A stretch of 64,000 nucleotides of DNA, from contig NZ_QLSV01000005.1 in NCBI RefSeq assembly GCF_003268815.1, positions 124,001 through 188,000 of the forward strand, written 5' to 3'. The stretch comes from Flavobacterium lacus (lineage in GTDB: Bacteria > Bacteroidota > Bacteroidia > Flavobacteriales > Flavobacteriaceae). The notes beneath the pieces were generated by a model, which was given only the letters and a program-made list of their open reading frames with translations, was not told the origin of the DNA and did no database searches. Below, piece by piece: positions 15,656-21,576 of this stretch; position 1 is the stretch's first letter; each line of letters starts with the position of its first letter. The position numbers and the translations under genes were made by a program.

Positions 15656-16147
15656 TTAATCCTCGTTTTTATCGCTTCCGGTGATTTTTGGTCCAACACC
15701 TCCATCGCCGGCAAATAAAATTTCTTCACCTTTTTTGAGTATAAAACCTTTCCAAGGAATGAGTTGCCAATCATCAAATTTCCATGGTTGACCTTCTTCG
15801 GGACGAATTAAGATAATAGATTTTACTTGATTAGGTAGAAATATTTCGGCTTCATTTCCTCCATCTACACCAAAAACAATGTACGCATTTTTGGTTTCAT
15901 CCTCATTATTTTGATTATCCTGCGGATAAAGTGTAATGGCTGATTCGTAGATTTTAATACATTCTTTGTTCAATGTTGACCAAAAATAGCCTGCTCCGTC
16001 TAAACAACCGTTTTCATCTTTGTCAGCACTGGCAATTGTATCTAACAAAGCTTGCTTTTTAATCAATTCGGGTTCTACATCCTGATCAAATTTTTTACAG
16101 GAAACCAAACTCATAACTAATACAATTAAAAGCAAACTATTTTTCAT
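15656..16147 (-). CDS. Hypothetical lipoprotein
   Basis: 163 residues with a lipoprotein signal MKNSLLLIVLVMSLVSCKK (acylated Cys at 17). The mature part is acidic, with ADKDENGCLDGAGYFWSTLNKECIKIYES, a paired-Cys segment, then AYIVFGVDGGNEAEIFLPN and KGEEILFAGDGG. The Cys-containing segment C..GxGYxWSxLxxxCI recalls small Bacteroidota lipoproteins found in several copies per genome. Function unknown. It heads convergently into the esterase gene and is the third gene after the MBL hydrolase and a small membrane-anchored protein on the same strand. Confidence 0.75.
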   Translation of the reverse strand: MKNSLLLIVLVMSLVSCKKFDQDVEPELIKKQALLDTIASADKDENGCLDGAGYFWSTLNKECIKIYESAITLYPQDNQNNEDETKNAYIVFGVDGGNEAEIFLPNQVKSIILIRPEEGQPWKFDDWQLIPWKGFILKKGEEILFAGDGGVGPKITGSDKNED

Positions 16148-16180
16148 ACCAAAAAATTAAGGACTTAAAGATACAAAAGT

Positions 16181-16666
16181 TTACTGTTTTGGATATAATG
16201 TTGATTGAATAATTTTAAAATCCAATGATTCATCTTCTTCTATAAAATACTGCAACAATACTTCACCCCAGAGATCTCCGTTACTAAAATCAGCAATAAT
16301 CCAACGGTGATTTAATACTTCAATTTTATTAATGATGAATTTTCTATCGTCAATTTTTCCAAAATCAACCAACGGATTTCCTTCCGGGCTATCATTTAAT
16401 TCCATTAAATTAGCTTCTATTTTTGGAATTAATTTCTCGACAGCGTAATCTTCTAAATAATTCTGAGCATTATCATTATTTCTAAGCGTAAAATAATTGG
16501 CGTCAAAAATTTGATTGTTTAAGGATTGAATGGTATCACTCATTTTTATTTTCAAATTTTCGAAACGTTCTGCTTCAAATTTTACTTTTTTACTGTAATA
16601 CATAAATGTAAAGACTGTCATTAAAACGCTGACTATGAACAAATAAGTAAATAATGATTTTTTCAT
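16181..16666 (-). CDS. Membrane-anchored hypothetical protein
   Basis: 161 residues. There is one N-terminal helix (about 6-24, LFTYLFIVSVLMTVFTFMYYS) and then a coiled-coil-like stretch KVKFEAERFENLKIKMSDTIQSLNNQIFDANYF. The C-terminal alpha/beta part contains KFIINKIEVLNHRWIIADFSNGDLWGEVLLQYFIEED. The helix is best read as an uncleaved anchor with the bulk in the periplasm. I recognise no named domain. It starts 4 nt after the MBL hydrolase stop codon on the same strand, so the two are probably translated from one message. Confidence 0.75.
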   Translation of the reverse strand: MKKSLFTYLFIVSVLMTVFTFMYYSKKVKFEAERFENLKIKMSDTIQSLNNQIFDANYFTLRNNDNAQNYLEDYAVEKLIPKIEANLMELNDSPEGNPLVDFGKIDDRKFIINKIEVLNHRWIIADFSNGDLWGEVLLQYFIEEDESLDFKIIQSTLYPKQ

Positions 16667-16670
16667 TGTA

Positions 16671-17435
16671 TCAAATTGAAATTTCTAAGTTATCGTAGGC
16701 TAAATAAACGTTTTTTGGTAATTTTTGTTGTACTTCTTCGTGAAATCCGAGTAAATGACTAATGTGTGTTAAATAGCTTTGTTTCGGATTGACCAAAGCT
16801 ATGAAATTTAATGCTTCTTCCAAATTAAAATGTGTGCTGTGAGGTTCTTCACGTAACGCATTGACAACCAATATATCTAAATTCTTGAGTTTTTCAAGTT
16901 CACTATTAGGAATGGTTTTTACATCCGTTAAATAAGCAAAATTATCAATTCGATATCCAAAAACCTGAAGGTTGCCGTGCATCACCTGAATAGGAATGAT
17001 TGTTTTTTTACCAATTGAAAAACTACGATTATGAATCACTTCATTAACAGTAACCGAGGGAGCTCCCGGATATTTATTTTCAATTTCAAAAATATAATCA
17101 AATCGCTTTTTCAAATTTTGAATTACTCTTTGATGAGCATAAATTGGAATATCACCTTGCTTGAAGAAAAACGGACGAATATCATCTAATCCTGCCGTAT
17201 GATCGGCGTGTTCATGCGTAAAAAGAATAGCATCTAACTTCGTACACCCTGAAGTTAACATCTGTTGTCTAAAATCGGGTCCGCAATCAATCACAAATGA
17301 ATGGTTTTCATCATAAATCCAAACTGAAACACGCAAACGTTTGTCTCTGTCATCCTTGCTTTTACATACAGAGTGATGACTACCAATTACCGGAATTCCT
17401 TGCGACGTACCCGTACCTAAAAAATAAACCTTCAA
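16671..17435 (-). CDS. MBL-fold metallo-hydrolase, PhnP/RNase Z-like
   Basis: 254 residues. It begins MKVYFLGTGTSQGIPVIGSHHSVCKS and carries the metallo-beta-lactamase motif FTHEHADHTAGLDDIR (HxExDH), MHG near residue 145, the Asp in FAYLTDVKTIP and the last His in LTHISHLLG. GTGTSQGIPVIGC is the opening of the PhnP-like cyclic phosphodiesterase subgroup of the MBL fold. Substrate unknown; there are no phosphonate genes nearby. It is transcribed leftward from a TATTTTTG box, divergent from the gene at 17521. Confidence 0.9.
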   Translation of the reverse strand: MKVYFLGTGTSQGIPVIGSHHSVCKSKDDRDKRLRVSVWIYDENHSFVIDCGPDFRQQMLTSGCTKLDAILFTHEHADHTAGLDDIRPFFFKQGDIPIYAHQRVIQNLKKRFDYIFEIENKYPGAPSVTVNEVIHNRSFSIGKKTIIPIQVMHGNLQVFGYRIDNFAYLTDVKTIPNSELEKLKNLDILVVNALREEPHSTHFNLEEALNFIALVNPKQSYLTHISHLLGFHEEVQQKLPKNVYLAYDNLEISI

Positions 17436-17450
17436 GACGTTAAATTTTCA

Positions 17451-17458
17451 CAAAAATA
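17451..17458 (-). promoter_or_regulatory. -7 box for the MBL hydrolase gene
   Basis: Minus-strand TATTTTTG, exact consensus, 16 nt before the start codon. It lies within 15-50 bp of the divergent promoter at 17472-17501, so regulation of the two could be linked. Confidence 0.5.
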
Positions 17459-17471
17459 GCACTATTTATCT

Positions 17472-17501
17472 TTTGAATAGGCATGATATTTGTTAACTTT
17501 G
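17472..17501 (+). promoter_or_regulatory. Strong promoter for the gene at 17521
   Basis: TTTG at 17472-17475, an 18-nt spacer and TAACTTTG at 17494-17501 match both consensus boxes. Transcription would begin near 17508, leaving a leader of about 13 nt before the ATG at 17521. Confidence 0.75.
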
Positions 17502-17520
17502 CATTGAACTATTACTGATT

Positions 17521-18993
17521 ATGGAAAGAATTGCGATGGAAATAAAACTTAAAGGTGATCGAGCGATTGAACAAATTCCCTCGATAAAAGATAAAGCACT
17601 GCGAATCAACCTCAACGAAAACATTTACGGAACTTTTGCAGAAATTGGTGCCGGTCAGGAAACTGTTCGTCATTTTTTTAGATCGGGAGGCTCATCCGGA
17701 ACGATTGCAAAAGCAATGTCTGCCTATGATAAGGATTTTAGTGATGCCATTTACGGAATTGAAAAAGACGGTCGCTATGTAACCGAAAGTCGCTTGAAAA
17801 AAATGCTAACTCACGAAGTAGATTTAATTGAAAAGCGATTAGATCGTGTGAAACACCCTAACAAAATGTTTTTTAGTTATGCTAATACGGTTGCAACCAT
17901 CGATTTTGCAAAACAATTTAAAGGTCACGGTTGGGTTGGTGTAAAGTATCAAATTGAACCGGATGAAGATTATAATGAAATTATTCTTCATATCCGATTT
18001 AAAGAAAATGATGCCCGTTTGCAACAAGAAACACTGGGTATTTTGGGTGTGAACTTAATTTACGGAGCTTTTTACAAATACAATGATCCTAAAAAATTAC
18101 TGCGTTATTTATATGACCATTTAGACAAAGACCAATTAGAAATTGATACGATTAACTTTTCGGGCCCCCGATTTGCCAATGTAGATAATCGTTTGATGAG
18201 TTTACAATTGGTTAAAAATGGAATGACCGATGCCGTGATGTTTGGCCCTGATGGAAATAATATTTTGCCCGCTTCGATTTTATATAAGAAAAACATTTTA
18301 GCTCTTCGCGGAAGTTTTCGCCCGGTAACTCGAGTGAACATGGACATGTATGAAAAATCATTGGAAATGTTTTTATGTGAAAACAAAGTGGAAGCCGATA
18401 ACACGTTGGTAATTTTTGAAATTACACTGTCCAATTTACGCTCAGAAGGTGAAATTGATGAACGTGATTTTATGGATCGTGCTGAATTGCTTTGCTCGCT
18501 AGGTCAATATGTAATGATTTCAAACTTCCAGGAATATTACCGTGTGGTAGAATATTTCTCTAATTATACCAAAGCGAGAATGGGCTTGGCCATGGGTGTC
18601 AACAATTTAGTTGATATTTTTGATGAAAAATATTACCGTCATTTGAGTGGTGGAATTTTGGAAGCGTTTGGTAAATTATTCTACCGCGATTTGAAAGTTT
18701 TCTTATATCCTATGAAAGAAGAAAATGGTGAAATTACCAATTCTGAAAACTTAAAAGTTCATCCAAGAATGAAAGAATTATATAAATTCTTCAAATTCAA
18801 TGGAAAAGTGGTCGATATTGAAATTGCCAATCAAAACAATTTAGAAATCTATTCTCGTCATGTATTGAAAATGATTGCTAAAGGAACCGAAGGTTGGGAA
18901 GAAATGCTGCCAAAAGGTGTTGCCGAAATAATTAAAAAAGATAAATTATTTGGCTACGATTCTAAACCAAGAATTGAAGAACCAACGAATTAA
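17521..18993 (+). CDS. Large conserved protein of unknown function
   Basis: 490 residues, cytoplasmic (no signal or membrane segment). An alternative ATG at 17536 would remove five residues. Notable segments are LNENIYGTFAEIGAGQETVRHFFRSGGSSGTIAKAMSAYD near the N-terminus, KMFFSYANTVATIDF, INFSGPRFANVDNRLMSLQLVKNGMTDAVMFGPDG in the centre and SNFQEYYRVVEYFSNYTKARMGLAMGV near the C-terminus. Homologues I remember carry inconsistent names (TonB-dependent receptor, nicotinate-nucleotide adenylyltransferase); neither fits, since there is no beta-barrel signal and no HxGH nucleotidyltransferase motif. The density of G/R/N motifs suggests an enzyme. It has its own strong promoter and is monocistronic. 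Confidence 0.85.
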   Translation: MERIAMEIKLKGDRAIEQIPSIKDKALRINLNENIYGTFAEIGAGQETVRHFFRSGGSSGTIAKAMSAYDKDFSDAIYGIEKDGRYVTESRLKKMLTHEVDLIEKRLDRVKHPNKMFFSYANTVATIDFAKQFKGHGWVGVKYQIEPDEDYNEIILHIRFKENDARLQQETLGILGVNLIYGAFYKYNDPKKLLRYLYDHLDKDQLEIDTINFSGPRFANVDNRLMSLQLVKNGMTDAVMFGPDGNNILPASILYKKNILALRGSFRPVTRVNMDMYEKSLEMFLCENKVEADNTLVIFEITLSNLRSEGEIDERDFMDRAELLCSLGQYVMISNFQEYYRVVEYFSNYTKARMGLAMGVNNLVDIFDEKYYRHLSGGILEAFGKLFYRDLKVFLYPMKEENGEITNSENLKVHPRMKELYKFFKFNGKVVDIEIANQNNLEIYSRHVLKMIAKGTEGWEEMLPKGVAEIIKKDKLFGYDSKPRIEEPTN

Positions 18994-19008
18994 GAGATAA
19001 AAAGCCCC

Positions 19009-19055
19009 AAATTCCACTAATTTCACGAATTGATTTGTGTAAATTAGTGGAATTT
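19009..19055. repeat. Long perfect palindrome between two convergent genes
   Basis: Fifteen-base arms AAATTCCACTAATTT (19009-19023) and AAATTAGTGGAATTT (19041-19055) pair perfectly. The 17-nt centre can extend the stem by about six more pairs with one bulge (CACGAA with TTTGTG). There is no T-run, so it is a poor intrinsic terminator by itself although it sits between convergent genes. The words attagtggaatt and cacgaatt recall an intergenic palindrome common in flavobacterial genomes. Confidence 0.7.
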
Positions 19056-19079
19056 GTCGCTAAAATTACTTAACTGTTT

Positions 19080-19532
19080 TTATCCTAAAATTTGTTCTGC
19101 GTGAGCTTTGGTTTTTACGGAAGTGATAACCTCATCAATAATTCCGTTTTCGTTGATTACAAATGTGGTGCGATGAATTCCGTCATATTCTTTGCCCATG
19201 AATTTTTTAGGTCCCCAAACGCCAAAGGCTTGAATGACAGCTTTATCTTCGTCGGCTAAAAGTGGAAACGGAAATTCGTATTTGTTTTTGAAATTTGATT
19301 GAGCTTTTGCATTGTCTGCACTTACACCTAAAAGTGCATAATTGCTGGCCTCGAAACGAGCAAAATTATCTCGCAAATCGCAAGCTTCTGCTGTGCAACC
19401 GGGTGTGTTAGCTTTTGGGTAAAAGAAAACTACTAATTTTTTTCCTTTGTAATCGGATAAAGTGTGAAAGTTTCCGTCTTGGTCTTTGGCTGAAAAATTG
19501 GGTGCTTTGTCACCTTTTTCTAGTGTGGTCAT
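19080..19532 (-). CDS. bcp: Thioredoxin-dependent thiol peroxidase (peroxiredoxin Q/BCP)
   Basis: 150 residues, standard BCP length. The peroxidatic and resolving cysteines lie in ANTPGCTAEACDLRDNF, five positions apart, as in the E. coli BCP/PrxQ type. KLVVFFYPKANTPGCT, GVSADNAKAQSNFKNKYEFPFPLLAD and RTTFVINENGIID are the remaining signature segments. It reduces hydrogen peroxide and organic hydroperoxides with thioredoxin in the cytoplasm. It is convergent with the gene at 17521 and transcribed away from nth, with a repeat copy in the 234-bp gap upstream. Confidence 0.96.
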   Translation of the reverse strand: MTTLEKGDKAPNFSAKDQDGNFHTLSDYKGKKLVVFFYPKANTPGCTAEACDLRDNFARFEASNYALLGVSADNAKAQSNFKNKYEFPFPLLADEDKAVIQAFGVWGPKKFMGKEYDGIHRTTFVINENGIIDEVITSVKTKAHAEQILG

Positions 19533-19582
19533 AGTTTGTTTTTTTATTTTATATAATTCTACTTTCTAACTACTGCTGCCCT

Positions 19583-19720
19583 GCCCCAGATTGCAGTGGA
19601 AAGCTTTTATTGAAGAAAGCTAGTTGTTGTAAGGCTGAAAAAGCGACTAGCGGAAGCTCTTTTTGGACTTAACAAAAACAGCTTTGTGAAATAAAACTTG
19701 GAACGAAAAGCTGGATTAGG
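19583..19720 (+). repeat. Dispersed intergenic repeat, copy A
   Basis: Fills most of the gap between bcp and nth. Left end GCCCCAGATTGCAGTGGAAA at 19583-19602; inner core AAGCGACTAGCGGAAGCTC at 19641-19659; right end GGAACGAAAAGCTGGATTAG at 19700-19719. All three blocks recur in copy C (27498-27635, opposite orientation) and in part in copies B, D and E. The segments between the blocks differ from copy to copy. No open frame is evident. Confidence 0.7.
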
Positions 19721-19766
19721 CACATTCTAATTATTGTCATAAATTTACAAATATAAATTTACAAAA

Positions 19767-20429
19767 ATGACCAAGAAAGAACGTGCAACATTTGTTATAA
19801 ATACGTTAAATGACTTATATCCTTCGATTCCGGTGCCGTTGGACCACAAAGATCCGTATACGTTGCTGATTGCAGTATTGCTTTCAGCTCAATGTACGGA
19901 TGTTCGGGTGAATCAAATTACGCCGCTTTTGTTTGCCAAAGCGGATAATCCGTATGATATGGTGAAAATGAGTGTGGAAGAAATTAAGGAAATTATTCGT
20001 CCTTGTGGATTATCGCCAATGAAATCGAAGGGAATTCATGGTTTGTCTGAAATTTTGATTGAAAAGCACAATGGTGAAGTACCACAAAGTTTCGAAGCAT
20101 TGGAAGAACTTCCTGCGGTTGGACATAAAACGGCGAGTGTGGTGATGAGTCAGGCGTTTGGTGTTCCGGCTTTTCCGGTGGATACACATATTCACCGATT
20201 GATGTATCGGTGGAATTTATCGGAGGCTAAAAACGTAGTGCAAACCGAACGTGATGCAAAAGCCATTTTTCCGAGAGCGTTGTGGAACGATTTGCACTTG
20301 CAGATTATATGGTACGGTCGAGAATATTCGCCTGCCAGAGGTTGGAGTTTAGAGAACGATTTGATTACAAGGACGATTGGAAGAAAATCGGTTTTGAAGG
20401 AATACGAAAAAAAAACATCCCGACTTTAA
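19767..20429 (+). CDS. nth: Endonuclease III without the Fe-S cluster
   Basis: 220 residues. The helix-hairpin-helix LEELPAVGHKTA carries the catalytic Lys121 and PAFPVDTHIHRLMYRW the catalytic Asp139, equivalent to K120 and D138 of the E. coli enzyme; AVLLSAQCTDVRVNQITP is the other hallmark. It removes oxidised pyrimidines and nicks the abasic site. The four C-terminal cysteines that hold the [4Fe-4S] cluster are missing: after WYGREYSPARGWSLENDL the tail has no Cys. The last five codons and the stop form the 5' arm and loop of the terminator. Confidence 0.95.
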   Translation: MTKKERATFVINTLNDLYPSIPVPLDHKDPYTLLIAVLLSAQCTDVRVNQITPLLFAKADNPYDMVKMSVEEIKEIIRPCGLSPMKSKGIHGLSEILIEKHNGEVPQSFEALEELPAVGHKTASVVMSQAFGVPAFPVDTHIHRLMYRWNLSEAKNVVQTERDAKAIFPRALWNDLHLQIIWYGREYSPARGWSLENDLITRTIGRKSVLKEYEKKTSRL

Positions 20430-20444
20430 TCGGGATGTTCCTTT
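20414..20444. terminator. Terminator overlapping the 3' end of nth
   Basis: AACATCCCGA / TCGGGATGTT 10-bp stem with the loop CTTTAA that contains the nth stop codon, followed by CCTTTT. An A-run precedes it, so it can also end transcription of the convergent 47-residue gene. Confidence 0.8.
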
Positions 20445-20587
20445 TAATTAGCAATAGTTTCGAAAGACATGTTACCTACTTTAACAATGCTCAGTGCCTT
20501 GGAGTAGTTGAGCAAAAAACGTATAGTTTCTTTTTTAGGTAACATCTTTGGAGTCGCTAATTTTTTACTAGTGTAAAGTTTTGCCAT
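20444..20587 (-). CDS. Small basic protein, 47 residues
   Basis: Starts MAKLYTSKKLATPKMLPKKE and ends MSFETIAN. It is Lys-rich, with a central amphipathic helix-like stretch (ETIRFLLNYSKALSIVKV). No family known to me, but the clean start, the position 52 nt downstream of the sigma-factor gene on the same strand, and the terminator right after its stop all support a real gene. It may be co-transcribed with the sigma factor. Possible roles as a regulator or nucleic-acid binder are only suggested by its charge. Confidence 0.6.
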   Translation of the reverse strand: MAKLYTSKKLATPKMLPKKETIRFLLNYSKALSIVKVGNMSFETIAN

Positions 20588-20639
20588 AGATAAAATATGT
20601 TTGTTTTAATCTACAACGAAAGACTTTTCCAAATATTGT

Positions 20640-21227
20640 TTAATTGGTTAAAATTATTTGATTTTTTTCGATTACTTTTCTAAGGTTCATTAGAGCATAT
20701 CGCATTCTCCCTAAAGCGGTATTGATACTAACGCCCGTTGATTCAGCAATTTCCTTGAAACTCATGTCTTGATACATTCGCATCACCAAAACTTCTTTTT
20801 GATCGGCCGGCAATTCTTCCAATAGGCGTTGCAAATCACTTTCTACTTGATCGGTTATCATTCGGCCTTCTACATTCATGGAATTGTCACTAATGTACGA
20901 AAAGATAGAGTATTCTTCTGTTTCGCGTTGCATTGGCATTTTCTTATTTCTACGGAAATGATCAACAACTAAATTATGTGCAATTCGCATTACCCAAGGT
21001 AAAAACTTACCTTCTTCGTTGTAGGAGTTTGATTTTAATGTTTTAATTACTTTAATGAAAGTATCTTGAAAGACATCATCCGTGACATCACGATCTGCAA
21101 TTTTAGAATAGATAAATCCATAAATTTTAGATTGATGTCGTTCTATAAGAATAGCCAACGATTGTTCGTCACCAGCAATGTAATTCTTAACCAATAAAGC
21201 GTCTGGGAGTTGATTAACAGTAGCCAT
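20640..21227 (-). CDS. ECF-like RNA polymerase sigma factor
   Basis: 195 residues. Sigma region 2 is in YGFIYSKIADRDVTDDVFQDTFIKVIKTL and WVMRIAHNLVVDHFRRNKKM. Region 4 is in LLEELPADQKEVLVMRMYQDMSFKEIAESTGVSINTALGRMRYALMNLRK. The N-terminus (ALLVKNYIAGDEQSLAILIERHQ) is also typical. No anti-sigma gene is adjacent on either side; this type is often constitutive in Bacteroidota. The following small gene at 20444 is on the same strand. Confidence 0.92.
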   Translation of the reverse strand: MATVNQLPDALLVKNYIAGDEQSLAILIERHQSKIYGFIYSKIADRDVTDDVFQDTFIKVIKTLKSNSYNEEGKFLPWVMRIAHNLVVDHFRRNKKMPMQRETEEYSIFSYISDNSMNVEGRMITDQVESDLQRLLEELPADQKEVLVMRMYQDMSFKEIAESTGVSINTALGRMRYALMNLRKVIEKNQIILTN

Positions 21228-21448
21228 AGTAATACCTTTTTAATTTCGTGTTTTGAACTAAATTTTTCTAAAAAAGTATTTTTTTCCTATAAGCAATTGT
21301 TAAATAAAAATTAATTATTAGCCAAATGTAACACAATTTTAGTTGAACAAACAAATATTAACCGAAATTTTAACATTCAAAATGCAATAAATGTGGAAAA
21401 CCGTAGAAAATAGTTAGAATTTGCATGAAAAAGTGATTCTTCATCTCA

Positions 21449-21468
21449 GACAGGTTTCCTAACCTGTC
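21449..21468. repeat. GACAGGTT-TCCT-AACCTGTC palindrome
   Basis: Perfect 8-bp inverted repeat with a 4-nt loop in the 349-bp gap between the sigma-factor gene and uvrA. It could be an operator or a REP-like intergenic palindrome. I see no gene in this gap; the remainder is A/T-rich and holds the uvrA promoter. Confidence 0.5.
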
Positions 21469-21549
21469 AGGTGTAACATCCCCTTAAAGTCAATTCTCAA
21501 GTCCGTAAAAATAGAAATTCCCAACCTTTTAATTGAACATTCAAATCAC

Positions 21550-21557
21550 TATCTTTG
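21550..21557 (+). promoter_or_regulatory. -7 box for uvrA
   Basis: TATCTTTG, exact consensus, 20 nt before the uvrA start. The nearest -33 candidate (ATTG at 21532-21535) has a short 14-nt spacing. No LexA-type operator is obvious. Confidence 0.55.
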
Positions 21558-21576
21558 CGATTCTTTCCACTTTGCT

